Position numbers and translations under genes: made by a program | The notes under the pieces: generated by a model | Seen by the model: the letters and a program-made list of their open reading frames with translations, nothing else | What the model was told of the DNA's origin: nothing | Database searches by the model: none | NCBI RefSeq assembly: GCF_010470665.1 | Contig: NZ_VOPZ01000007.1 | Span: 350,170-414,169, forward strand | Source: Desulfovibrio sp. JC022 | GTDB lineage: Bacteria > Desulfobacterota > Desulfovibrionia > Desulfovibrionales > Desulfovibrionaceae | DNA length: 64,000 nt | Direction: 5' to 3' | Shown: piece by piece, positions 1 through 9,300 of the stretch | Layout: each line of letters begins with the position of its first letter | Position numbering within the stretch: position 1 is the stretch's first letter

Positions 1-661
1 GTGATTTCTCCTGCATCAACTTTTCTAAAAAAGCCTTTCTGTCGCCACGATTCTTGTACAAAGTATCGGTATGGACCTTCTCTACAGCCTCCTCAGAAGT
101 CTCGTAGCCAAGAATACGAGCAAAAGCCGGATTGATCTCCTCAAATTCACCATCGAGAGTAGATCTGAAAATCCCCTCCACAGCCCTTTCAAATATGTTG
201 CGGTACCTTTCCTCGGCAGCACGTAAGGCCTTTTCAGTTTTAATACGTTGCGCAATCTCGCGCTCAAGCCTGTCTTTCTGTCTCTTCAACTCCAAAAAGA
301 CCCCGACCTTACCCCTTAAAGTCGGCGGATCAATGGGTTGCGTAAGAAAGTCAACTGCACCGGCTTCATACCCCATGCGGGCATATGACGGATCTTTATA
401 AATAGCGGTTAGAAAAATGATCGGAACAAGACAGCACGACTCAATATTCTTAATGACACGAGCAGTTTCATAACCATCCATTCCGGGCATCTGCACATCG
501 AGCAGAATAAGGGCAAAATCATTTTCCCGGCAAAGCCCTATTGCCTCCTCCCCATCCATAGCCTTGTACAACTCAGCCCCTTCATCTTTCAGCAAACGCT
601 CAAGAAGGGTCAAGTTGACGGCATTATCGTCCACCAGCAATATTTTCAGGCTATTTTCCAT
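1..661 (-). CDS. Response regulator with C-terminal PAS domain (3' partial)
   Basis: The gene enters the window from its 3' side: the ATG is at 661 and the frame is still open at base 1, so about 220 residues are visible. Residues 5-125 form a receiver domain: an acidic pair at D11-D12 (LLVDDN), the phospho-acceptor D55 in LILLDVQMPG and a Thr in the IIFLTA strand. The Lys normally followed by Pro near the end of the receiver is Gln here (DFLTQPID). A Glu/Arg-rich linker (residues about 130-150) leads into a PAS domain starting near YRNIFERAVEGIF. The PAS resembles those in the GGDEF/EAL protein at 6377 and the kinase at 57170. The output domain lies outside the window; a kinase or diguanylate cyclase is common for this layout, but that is a guess. 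Confidence 0.85.
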   Translation of the reverse strand, partial: MENSLKILLVDDNAVNLTLLERLLKDEGAELYKAMDGEEAIGLCRENDFALILLDVQMPGMDGYETARVIKNIESCCLVPIIFLTAIYKDPSYARMGYEAGAVDFLTQPIDPPTLRGKVGVFLELKRQKDRLEREIAQRIKTEKALRAAEERYRNIFERAVEGIFRSTLDGEFEEINPAFARILGYETSEEAVEKVHTDTLYKNRGDRKAFLEKLMQEKS

Positions 662-957
662 GTTTTCATCAGTTAATATAAAATCAAAATTTATAAAACC
701 CATAACTGAACATAAACAAAGTTGAGAGAAGACAAAGAACGCCCCGTCCGCAAATGAGATCAAAACCAAACATAATTCTGAAAAGAACTTCCTTGCCTAA
801 TTTTCCTCAGCAAGCAGCGCAACCGCTCCAATCAAGACTTAAAACATATCAAACAGGCATGAATTATATATTAGACATATGAAAAGTCGTTCCATATAAA
901 TGGCTCAACAACACACGGAAAGGAATTCCTTTCATGACATAAATTTTACTTTCACTC
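662..957. other. Intergenic region, AT-rich, no gene seen
   Basis: This gap separates the leftward response regulator from the short rightward transcript proposed at 958-1086. I see no reading frame with a ribosome site. The only ordered sequence is a perfect 16-bp palindrome at 918-933 (GAAAGGAATTCCTTTC), which could be an operator but has no recognised owner. Confidence 0.4.
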
Positions 958-1086
958 TTTGTTCATCACCGAACAAACACCCTTTCTTCCAGACGGCACA
1001 AGGGAGGTTTGGCGCAACCTGACCCGAACGCCGCAAGCCCCGCTGATGAGGATTTCACCCCCTCATCCAGCGGGGTCTTTCTTTTT
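958..1086 (+). ncRNA. Possible short leader or small RNA ending in a terminator
   Basis: The stretch starts with an inverted repeat (TTTGTTC 958-964, GAACAAA 971-977). It carries a small hairpin (AGGTT/AACCT, about 1003-1018) and ends in a rightward intrinsic terminator: CCCCGCTGATGAGG pairs with CCTCATCCAGCGGGG (about 1038-1076), followed by a T-rich run. The terminator lies before the next gene (start 1131), so it either ends a separate short transcript or attenuates that gene. No known RNA family was recognised and no convincing promoter was found. Confidence 0.3.
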
Positions 1087-1130
1087 GGTGCCCCCTTGCA
1101 TTCCGCAACATAGAGGACTATTTTCACCGG

Positions 1131-1592
1131 ATGAACTTTTTCGAGTATCTGGAACTTCAATACCGCAAATGGCGTCTAAAAAGAAAAAGACAGAACGTAG
1201 TTATACGCGGCAACTGCAAACTCTGCGGCAGCTGCTGCCGTTCCATCTGTCTTCACGTTGGCGGCAAATGGCTGAAAACAAAAAAACATTTCTCAAAAGC
1301 AATTGATGAAGATGAAAAATTATCGCGTTTTGAAATCTGTGGGAAAACCGAGGAAGGCTATCTGAAATTTTCCTGCACCAGTCTTAACAAAAACGGCACC
1401 TGCGACGATTACGAAAATCGCCCCCGACTTTGCCGAAGCTTCCCAAACCCCTCAATTTTCATGCAATTCGGGGAGCTACCAGCGGGATGCGGCTTTCGCA
1501 TGTCTACTGAAATAGATTTCGAAAAAGTGCTGCATGATGCAATGGATGACCAAGACAGCATCAAATCCGGGCACATCCCCAACGGAAAGTAA
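1131..1592 (+). CDS. YkgJ-family cysteine-cluster protein
   Basis: 153 residues with the pattern of the YkgJ (CxxCxxCC) family, thought to hold zinc or an iron-sulfur centre. Visible are CKLCGSCC near residues 32-39 followed by SIC, a middle CTSLNKNGTCDDY segment with two Cys, and the family signature RPRLCRSFP with a further Cys. The N-terminal 25 residues are basic (KWRLKRKRQ). No membrane segment or signal peptide is seen, so it is probably cytoplasmic. The upstream site (GAGGA, about 14 bases before ATG) is weak. It stands alone between a terminator at 1086 and the OsmC gene. The biochemical role of this family is not settled; possible metal delivery or redox function is only inference. 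Confidence 0.8.
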   Translation: MNFFEYLELQYRKWRLKRKRQNVVIRGNCKLCGSCCRSICLHVGGKWLKTKKHFSKAIDEDEKLSRFEICGKTEEGYLKFSCTSLNKNGTCDDYENRPRLCRSFPNPSIFMQFGELPAGCGFRMSTEIDFEKVLHDAMDDQDSIKSGHIPNGK

Positions 1593-1670
1593 CCTTAAAA
1601 ACACATATTTCCCCGATTTTACAGCATAAAAAGCATTGATTTTTATCACATTTCAGAGCTATTTTTAGAT

Positions 1671-1686
1671 TGCTGCTGCAGCAGCA
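1671..1686. promoter_or_regulatory. 16-bp CTG/CAG palindrome upstream of the OsmC gene
   Basis: TGCTGCTGCAGCAGCA is a perfect palindrome 33 bases before the ATG at 1719, in the only intergenic space available for a promoter of the OsmC gene. It may be a regulator site. No regulator is known to own this motif and it could be a chance short-repeat palindrome. Confidence 0.25.
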
Positions 1687-1718
1687 CTATTTATCAACAC
1701 TTATGGCGTATTGGAGTC

Positions 1719-2117
1719 ATGATGACCAATGAAATCAAAATAGAATTCGGGCCGGGTAAAAAACTTTCAGCTGTTGGTGATGATTACTGTATAGACGTTG
1801 ATATGCCCGTTACCGAGGGAGGAGAAGGTTCCGCCCCGGAGCCGACACAGCTTTTCCTGGCTTCACTGGCAACCTGCGCGGCCCATTATGCCCGCATTTT
1901 CTGTGAATCTAAGTCCCTTCCCATGGATGACCTGGGCCTTAAGATCAGATACAAATTCAATGATGAAGGAAACCAAATAAGCAAATTCACATATGAACTG
2001 ACCATTCCAGAAGGTTTTCCTGAAAAATACAAAGCCGCCCTGCTCCGTGCGCTGGACCTCTGTCCAATCAAAAAGCTGCTGCTGAGTCCCCCGGCTTTCC
2101 AGCTTGAAATAGTATAA
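1719..2117 (+). CDS. OsmC/Ohr-family protein
   Basis: 132 residues, the usual OsmC length. This family reduces organic or lipid hydroperoxides through two conserved cysteines, in the cytoplasm. Both are present: one in the helix LASLATCAAHYA (Cys near residue 52) and one in DLCPIKKL near residue 111. The N-terminal half carries the expected GxGxxPEPTQLFLAS segment. Two ATGs follow each other (1719 and 1722) behind TTGGAG; the first is used here. It is a single-gene unit closed by the terminator at 2153. The subtype (OsmC, Ohr or YhfA-like) cannot be fixed without a tree. Confidence 0.88.
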   Translation: MMTNEIKIEFGPGKKLSAVGDDYCIDVDMPVTEGGEGSAPEPTQLFLASLATCAAHYARIFCESKSLPMDDLGLKIRYKFNDEGNQISKFTYELTIPEGFPEKYKAALLRALDLCPIKKLLLSPPAFQLEIV

Positions 2118-2152
2118 ACTTTGCTGTTCCATTAATTCAGCTAATAGCGAAT

Positions 2153-2185
2153 GCGGATAAGGTGAAAAACCTTGTCCGCTTTTTA
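2153..2185 (+). terminator. Intrinsic terminator after the OsmC gene
   Basis: GCGGATAAGGT pairs with ACCTTGTCCGC around a GAAAA loop, with one G-U pair, followed by TTTTTATTT. Confidence 0.8.
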
Positions 2186-2281
2186 TTTATCAAAAACACT
2201 TTCACAAGATCGTACAATACTATTCATCCTGTGCCCGCCTATAAGAAAGGCAGGTAAAAAACTACCAACAAACAGGAGAAT

Positions 2282-2677
2282 ATGATGACCAATGAAGAAT
2301 TTCCCACCCTTGCCGCAAACGGTACCATTGAAACAACTTCCGGCCCCATCAATTGCTCGGATCTAAAATGGAATCCGCATCCGGCATTTAAAGGAGTATA
2401 CCTCAAACACCTGATAACCGGGGACAAAACAGCGGATCAACTCAGCTGTCACCTTGTCCGTATTGATCCCGACTGCACTCTTGAAACACATGTCCATGAA
2501 AATCAATGGGAGCTGCATGAAATCATCGGCGGCAACGGCAATGCAAAACTTGCGGACAAAACCACATCATACCATCCCGGAAAATCCGCTGTTATTCCCA
2601 AAGGGGAACAACACAGTGTAAAGGCCGGCCCCGAAGGACTGACCCTGCTTGCCAAGTTTTTCCCGGCTTTGATATGA
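2282..2677 (+). CDS. Cupin-domain protein
   Basis: 131 residues forming a single small cupin barrel. The metal-site motif is readable: HVHENQWELHE (residues about 64-74; two His, Glu, further His) and, about 30 residues later, PKGEQHSV with another His. The ATG at 2282 sits 2 bases after AGGAGA; a second ATG at 2285 is possible. The AraC-type regulator begins only 10 bases after its stop, so the two form one unit and the regulator probably controls or responds to the compound this cupin binds. The substrate is unknown; cupins of this size range from dioxygenases to sugar isomerases. Confidence 0.82.
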   Translation: MMTNEEFPTLAANGTIETTSGPINCSDLKWNPHPAFKGVYLKHLITGDKTADQLSCHLVRIDPDCTLETHVHENQWELHEIIGGNGNAKLADKTTSYHPGKSAVIPKGEQHSVKAGPEGLTLLAKFFPALI

Positions 2678-2687
2678 ACTCAGGCAA

Positions 2688-3524
2688 ATGACAAAACAAA
2701 ATGAAATACTGATCTTCCATGAACTGGAAGGTATGCCGGACGTGGCTCTTGTTGAGGCAACTGGAATTGCTAATCATTTTCCGCGTCACGTACACTCCAG
2801 TTTCATCTTCAGCCTGATTGACTGTGGCGAGCGTAAGGTCAGCATTAATTCTCAAATATATTCGTACCGTGCCGGGGAGATGTGTATACTTCCCCCCGGT
2901 ACTCCTCACAGCTGCGAATCAATTTCAGGAAATAAATTCGGCCCCCATTCCTATCGCACCCTTTGCGTCAGCACTTCGTATCTACAAAAGCTGACCGAAG
3001 AAATTAGCGGAATATCAGGCATCGCCCCCCATTTTAAACCTGAATTAGTTTATACAGATTTTGAAGAGGACTCATTCAACGATTTATTCGCCTTACAAAA
3101 AACAACAGGCACAATGCTTGAGAAGCAGACCGCCCTAAATACATTTCTCTACCACGCCATTGAACATTTCAGCACCCAAACAATAATACTTGAACAAACG
3201 GGTCCGCAACACGAAGCCTTGGATAGGGTAAAACAATATGTTGATAAAAACTTCAAAGAAAAGATAACATTAAACAATATCGCAGACATAGGATGTCTCA
3301 GTCCATTCCACCTGCAAAAACTTTTTGTAAAGAGATATGGAATTTCCCCGCAGGAATACATTATCTCCCGCCGGATACACGAAGCTAAATCCCGGATTCA
3401 ATCAGGAGAATCATTAACGGAAGCTGCACTTAATTCCGGTTTTTCTGACCAAAGTCATTTTTCCCGCCACTTCAAGAGGGTAATAGGTATATCACCCGGA
3501 CGTTTTCTCCGGGAGAACAGGTAG
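2688..3524 (+). CDS. AraC-family transcriptional regulator
   Basis: 278 residues. The N-terminal 150 residues form a cupin-type sensing domain (HFPRHVHSSFIFSLIDCGERK, then CILPPGTPHSCES), the effector-binding part of AraC proteins. The C-terminal 100 residues hold the paired helix-turn-helix: KEKITLNNIADIGCLSPFHLQKLFVKRYGISPQEY, then SLTEAALNSGFSDQSHFSRHFKRVIGISPGRF, close to the AraC signature. It follows the cupin gene at 2282 by 10 bases. The sensing half and the neighbour are both cupins, which suggests a shared ligand (inference). Confidence 0.92.
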   Translation: MTKQNEILIFHELEGMPDVALVEATGIANHFPRHVHSSFIFSLIDCGERKVSINSQIYSYRAGEMCILPPGTPHSCESISGNKFGPHSYRTLCVSTSYLQKLTEEISGISGIAPHFKPELVYTDFEEDSFNDLFALQKTTGTMLEKQTALNTFLYHAIEHFSTQTIILEQTGPQHEALDRVKQYVDKNFKEKITLNNIADIGCLSPFHLQKLFVKRYGISPQEYIISRRIHEAKSRIQSGESLTEAALNSGFSDQSHFSRHFKRVIGISPGRFLRENR

Positions 3525-3674
3525 CCTGAATCCTGCCCGAAATAGGATTTTTAAATGCAAAACTGCTGAACCTAAAAGCTACGCAAATAGTGAACTCTTT
3601 TTTCAGCAAATCAGGTTGACTTACCTTGCATGAGAGCTATTCTGTTAGAAAACGAACCTCAAAAGGAGAGAATA

Positions 3675-3992
3675 ATGCTTAAGATCACAGAAAAAGCAAA
3701 AGAAGTTCTTGATCAGCACTTTGAAGAAAAAGACAAAGAGCCGATTCGCATATACATCGCCTCCGCATGTAGCGGAACCCGTTTGGCCCTCGGAATTGAT
3801 TCCGCCAAAGACGGTGACGAAACCATCAATCTCGAAGGCTATGACTTTGTCGTAGATCAGGAGCTTTTCGATCAGGCCAAGCCTATGGTCATAGATCTCA
3901 GCCCCATGGGAATTGAAATCTCTTCCTCACTCGTCTTTGAAGAAGCCGAAAGCGGATGCGGTGGCTGCGGCGGAGGATGCGGTTGCGGCTAA
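3675..3992 (+). CDS. HesB/IscA-like protein with Cys-rich tail
   Basis: 105 residues from the ATG at 3675, which has AAAAGGAGAG just upstream; an in-frame ATG at 3630 lacks such a site. HesB/IscA proteins bind iron or Fe-S clusters and deliver them to apo-proteins. The fold is recognisable (LKITEKAKEVLDQHF, then IASACSGTRLALGID, VIDLSPMGIEISSSLVF). The three family Cys are displaced: one is at ACSG and the tail carries five more in an unusual Gly-Cys run (CGGCGGGCGCG). Such a tail is common in Desulfovibrio homologues and may bind additional metal. Single gene closed by the terminator at 4024. Confidence 0.85.
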   Translation: MLKITEKAKEVLDQHFEEKDKEPIRIYIASACSGTRLALGIDSAKDGDETINLEGYDFVVDQELFDQAKPMVIDLSPMGIEISSSLVFEEAESGCGGCGGGCGCG

Positions 3993-4023
3993 TAAGCCTC
4001 CAGGACTCCATCATTAAAACTTA

Positions 4024-4054
4024 GACCGGGACCATATGGTTCCGGTCTTTTTTT
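4024..4054 (+). terminator. Intrinsic terminator after the HesB-like gene
   Basis: GACCGGGACC and GGTTCCGGTC form a 10-bp stem with one G-U pair around ATAT, followed by a run of seven T. Confidence 0.85.
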
Positions 4055-4087
4055 ACATGCAGCAGACTATATGTTAGATCAGTATGC

Positions 4088-6289
4088 ATGCTGCCAACAA
4101 AACACCTCGCCCATATTATCTATCTAATTTCACTATGCATTTCACTATGCGCATGTTCAACTAAACAATATCAGAATCAATTTTCCCCATACGCAGAACC
4201 AATTGACACAATTCTGAAAACTTCGGGCAGCAACCGCGGAGAATTGAACGACTTTCTGCACAACTACGCAGACATGCCGAAAAAACGTCAGGCAGCCCAA
4301 TTTCTGGTTGCCAACCTGCCCCCTGCTGACCGAGCCGGCCTTTCAGCCGCTGAATTGGCGGAAAACCTTGACTATGCATTGCTTGCCCGCGAATCCACAC
4401 CATGGGGAAAAAATGTTTCATGGACTGATTTCCTGCACTACGTTTTGCCCCATCGGGTAAGTCAGGAGAAAGCAATCAGTTGGCGCAAAAATTTTTATAA
4501 TGAAATTCTTCCGCTGGTATCTGAATGTTCATCCATGGAAGAAGCCGTGCTGGCTGTAAACCGCTGGTGTTTCTCCAAGACTGGATTCAAATCCACACAA
4601 CGCTGGGATCAAAATCCGCTCATGACCATCAACCGAGGCTGGGGAAGATGCGAAGAAGCGGTAATCCTTACAGTCAGTGCATTGCGCAGTGTGGGCATTC
4701 CCGCAAGGCAGGCCATGGTTCCGGCATGGCAGCATTCCAACGACAACCATACATGGACTGAAGTTCAGGTGGACGGCAAATGGCATTACATTGAATCAGC
4801 CAACCCGGACTACGGACTTGATCATGCATGGTTCAGCGGGTCGGTCCGCAAAGCCCCGCTGGTCATGTCTTATGCATATGGTGATGCAGCATCACCGGAT
4901 TATCCGATTCTGGGCCGTTCTTTCGGCTGCACGCTCATCAACACCACCGCGCGGTATGCCCCGGTAAGTAAAACTGAAATTCTGGTAACCGACTCCAATG
5001 GTAAACCAGTTCCGAAGACAAGAATATTCTTCTCGGTATTAAATTACGCATCATTTCGACCTGTTGCCAGCAAAACCACTGACGCAGAAGGCAAAACAGC
5101 AATAACACTCGGACCCGGATCTGTGTTGATTTCAGCTGCACAGAAAAACAAATCCGCATATGCCGGATCAATCTGGATTCCCGGCGAGCAAACTGAACGC
5201 ACCCCGCTCATACTTCGACTGCAAGCGAACAATAAGCCCGAAGGAGTCATCAGTTTCCGTTTTTCCTATAAGGATACGCTTAATCTCAAGACTCCGCCCA
5301 AAAATTCAGAGGGTGCCCAAAAAGCGGAATTTGATTCCATAAAAAAGCAACGATTGCAAAAGCTGGAAGGCATGATGAAAGCAGCTGAAACAGCATCTCC
5401 TGAAAATGCCGGAGCCATTGCAAAAGCGGGACTAAACACCCCGCAAATTCAACGGGCTATTGCCAACTGCCCTACCCGCAACCGGAGTTCATTAATCAAA
5501 CTGATATCTATAATGCCCCCGGCAGACCTGCTAACCATTACAACTGACGAGTTGATCGAAATTGCCCGGCTTTCTGATTTGGCCCGCGAGCAGGCTGAAG
5601 CTGCGGGATTAAATTACACTGATCAGATATTCACTGAATACGTTCTTAATCCGCGTATTATGTATGAACAGCAAAGCAGCTGGCGCAAACTTATGCATGA
5701 GAAGTTCAACCTTGCCAAAACAGGTAAATTGAAGAAACTGCTGAAAAAGATTGAACTATTCAATACCGAAATATCCACAATTCAACGGGGTTCATTGGGA
5801 AATTCACTCACTCCTGAAAAAGTACTGGATACCCGCAAAGCTTCCTCGCTGACTGAAATCTGCATCTTCAATACGGCATTGCTGCGCAGCGCGGGCATTC
5901 CGGCCCGCTATCTTGATGAACAGGGCTGGATTGAATTTCATGACGGTAAAAACTGGCAGCCTTTTTATCCCCAGATTCCCGGACAAACAGGCAATAAAAA
6001 CGCAACTGAGCAAAGTAAATCTTTTTATTCCCCATGGCGGAACATTCAATTCAAGCTCCCCTATTTTGAGAGCAAAAAACGAAATCCGCAATATTTCAAA
6101 GATTTTTCCGTATCTAAATTAATAGACAAGAGTAGATTTCATATTATCGAAAAAACTGTTCAAGGTAAGATGGACCCCAAAAGCAAAGCATGGGAACTAA
6201 GCACCCCTCGCGGAGAATATTACCTGATAAGTGTGCAGAGGAATAAAAACAACGAACCGACTATTAATGTCCACAAAATCGGCAAATAA
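4088..6289 (+). CDS. Transglutaminase-like lipoprotein, duplicated fold
   Basis: 733 residues. The N-terminus is a lipoprotein signal: hydrophobic residues 9-20, then L-C-A-C with the lipidated Cys at 23. A transglutaminase-core domain follows, with the likely triad Cys188 (WGRCEEA), His221 (DNHTWTEV) and Asp/Asn near 239-241 (ANPD). About residues 290-375 look like a beta-sandwich (ILVTDSNGKPVPKTRIFFSV). Near residue 595 a second transglutaminase-like stretch appears (TEICIFNTALLRSAGIPAR, then GWIEFHDGKNWQPF): its Cys is kept but the His position reads Gln-Gly, so it is probably inactive. Predicted to be anchored in the outer or inner membrane facing the periplasm. Substrate unknown; peptide or peptidoglycan hydrolysis is plausible. 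Single gene. Confidence 0.82.
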   Translation: MLPTKHLAHIIYLISLCISLCACSTKQYQNQFSPYAEPIDTILKTSGSNRGELNDFLHNYADMPKKRQAAQFLVANLPPADRAGLSAAELAENLDYALLARESTPWGKNVSWTDFLHYVLPHRVSQEKAISWRKNFYNEILPLVSECSSMEEAVLAVNRWCFSKTGFKSTQRWDQNPLMTINRGWGRCEEAVILTVSALRSVGIPARQAMVPAWQHSNDNHTWTEVQVDGKWHYIESANPDYGLDHAWFSGSVRKAPLVMSYAYGDAASPDYPILGRSFGCTLINTTARYAPVSKTEILVTDSNGKPVPKTRIFFSVLNYASFRPVASKTTDAEGKTAITLGPGSVLISAAQKNKSAYAGSIWIPGEQTERTPLILRLQANNKPEGVISFRFSYKDTLNLKTPPKNSEGAQKAEFDSIKKQRLQKLEGMMKAAETASPENAGAIAKAGLNTPQIQRAIANCPTRNRSSLIKLISIMPPADLLTITTDELIEIARLSDLAREQAEAAGLNYTDQIFTEYVLNPRIMYEQQSSWRKLMHEKFNLAKTGKLKKLLKKIELFNTEISTIQRGSLGNSLTPEKVLDTRKASSLTEICIFNTALLRSAGIPARYLDEQGWIEFHDGKNWQPFYPQIPGQTGNKNATEQSKSFYSPWRNIQFKLPYFESKKRNPQYFKDFSVSKLIDKSRFHIIEKTVQGKMDPKSKAWELSTPRGEYYLISVQRNKNNEPTINVHKIGK

Positions 6290-6376
6290 GGCTACTATAA
6301 ATAAAAATCACGATATTTCAAAAAAGTGGGCACTTAACTTGCAACTCAACAATTAATAAAGTACTCCTTATCTACG

Positions 6377-9300
6377 ATGCACGAATTGCTGGAAAAACAA
6401 TTAAAAGACACCATTGGCGAACAGTCTATTGAGCTGGTCGATGAATTGTCTCATTTTATAGACCTCGTTGAAAAAACGTACTCCGGTCTAGATGCATCTA
6501 CACTTGTCCCGCACTCCCCTGCTGTAAGTATTCTACACTTTATTCCCGATCCCGCATTCATCATCAACAAAGAAGGCATTGTTGTTGCCTGGAATCCGGC
6601 CCTTGAAAAACTGACCGGAACCAGGGCAGAAGACGTCATCGGCAAAAAGAACTTCGAACACATCAAAATTATTCATGGCAAAAGGACACCGGGACTGATC
6701 GACGTTGTAAACGGCTGTGATGAAATAGGCGAAATTGCTTACGAGGCTATCAGCCGCAGAGGACAAGCCCTAGCTGCTGAAATCTGCATCCAGAATCTGG
6801 GCAACCGCAAAAGCACTAATCTGTGGGTTCAATCTGCTCCCATTCAGGACCAGAACGGCAACACGATAGGTGCCATTGAATCACTTCGCGATATTTCGGC
6901 AAGAAAGCAGACCGAAAACATCAACCTGATCCTTTACAAAATTTCATCCGCCCTGAATTCAACTGCGGACACGCCCATATTCCTCCAGCAGGTCCACGAA
7001 AGCATCAAACCATTTATTGAAGCTGAAAATTTCTTTGTAGGCCTATATAACGAAGAGCAGAAAAGTTTAACTTTTCCTTATTATGCTGATGAAAAAGACT
7101 TCACGTCTCCAAATGAAGTTTTGCAGTTGGTCGAAGGTAAAAGCTTAAGTGTGGAAGTTATTAAAGCTGGCCACCCCCTGCTGCTGGACGAAGATGACTT
7201 TAGAGACCAAAGAACAAATAAAATCAATCACATAGGTTCGCCCGCAAAATCATGGATGGGCATCCCCCTTAAATTCGGGGGCAAAACAATGGGAGTTATG
7301 GCTATTCAGTCATACGAACGGGCCGGAGTATATAACTCTCAGGATATTGACCTGATGGTTGCTATCTCCGAGCAGGTTGCCGCAGCCCTGCTGCGCAGGC
7401 AAGCCGAGACAGCCCTGCTGGAAAGTGAGAAAAAATTCCGCTCAATATTTGAAAACGCGACCGTTGCTATTTTTCAGGTCTCTGCACGGGGAAAAGTTAC
7501 TGTTGCCAACCCGGCCATGGCATCAATCATGGGCTACGATAGCGTTGAAGAAATGCTGGCGGAAAACGACCGAGGCTCAAAGTTTCTTTATGACCGGGAA
7601 GGACGCCTTAATTTTCTAAAACGTCTGCGCACGGACGGATCGGTCAACGGAATGCTCCTGCGCATCACCCATCGCCATGGAAAAGAAAAATGGGCGACCA
7701 TCAATGCCCGGACCTCATATGATGATCAGGGGAAACCCATACTTTACACCGGGACAGCATTTGACTCCACTCTCGAGATAGTGGCCGAACGCAAAATTTT
7801 CCGGCACAAATCCCGCTTCATGCAGCTGTTTGAAAGCTCTCCGCAAGCCATAGCCCTCACTGACTCCAAAGGGAATGTTGTGGATACAAACCGGGCCTTC
7901 ACAAAGCTCTTCGGCTACGCCACAGAAGAAATGGCTCCCTGCTGTGAAAACCTCTCCCCGTCCAACACGGGTAAAATCAGAGCCAACCTGAAAAAAATTC
8001 TAGCCGGAGAAACATACCGCACAGAAGATATGCGCCGCCATAAAAACGGCAGGCTGATTCCGGTTTCAATCCTCGGCTACCCGTTTCTATACAATGATGA
8101 AATTTCAGGAACATTTATAATTTATGATGATATTTCGCAGCGTAAAGAGTATGAACGCAGACTTTCATACCAATCGCTGCACGACTCCCTGACCGGATTG
8201 CCCAATCGCACTTTTTTTCTGGAGCGACTGGAAGAAACTCTGGATATGACCCGCAAGATACCGGAAAGATCCTTTGCGGTACTCATGCTTGATATCGACA
8301 TGTTCAAACGCATCAACGACAGTCTCGGGCATCAGGCCGGAGATGAACTGCTTGTTGAAGTAGGCAAAAGGATCAAGCACTGTCTGCGCTCAGTCGACAC
8401 TGTTGCAAGAATGGGCGGCGATGAATTCGCGGTCTTGATTGAAGATTTTTCCACCCCGCAACAGGTTATCCAGATAATCCGCGATATCCGTAATGAAATC
8501 CGTAAACCGGTCAATATTTCCTCACGGGAAGTGGTGATAAGTTCCAGCATCGGTATCGTTTTCAAGACTTCAAGCTACGACCACCCCGAACACATCATCC
8601 GCGATGCTGACATCAGTATGTATAAGGCCAAAGAACAAGGGGTAAACAAGTTCAAGGTCTTTAACAAAACCATGCACGAAAAAGCCCTGCAAAGCCTGCT
8701 GATCGAAACTGAAATCAGACAAGGCATCCCGGAGAACGAATTTTTCCCATATTTTCAACCAGTTTACAGCATACAAAACAAGAATCTGGCAGGATTCGAA
8801 GCTCTTGTACGCTGGAACCATCCCGAGCGGGGATTCCTGACCCCAGACCAGATTATACCGGTGGCCGAGGAAACCGGGCTGATTGTTGAACTTGACCGGA
8901 TTATTCTCTTTGAAGCGTGCAAATTCATGTCCGTATGGATACGGGACTACCCCAATGCCAGCGACCTTTTTCTGACTGCCAACCTCTCGCCCAGCCAGCT
9001 TTCCAAGCCGGATCTGGCTGACGCCATCCAGACGATTATGCAGGAAACTGAGATTCCCCCGGACAATCTCAAGCTCGAAATAACCGAATCAGCCATCATG
9101 GAACGCAATGCTGCATCCTCCTTGAATCTGAAAAAAATCGGAGAAATGGGCATCAGGCTTGCGGTGGATGACTTCGGAACCGGATATTCATCTCTGGCCC
9201 AGCTGCAACGGTTCCCGGCCTCCACGGTAAAGATAGACCGTTCTTTCGTCAGCCACATGGCCGGAGATCATGAATCACTTGAAATCGTTCGCGCTGTAAA

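Noticed and set aside
1671..1686. Expanded CAG/CTG repeat tract
   Set aside because: Only two repeat units per arm; it is a short palindrome, kept only as a weak operator candidate.
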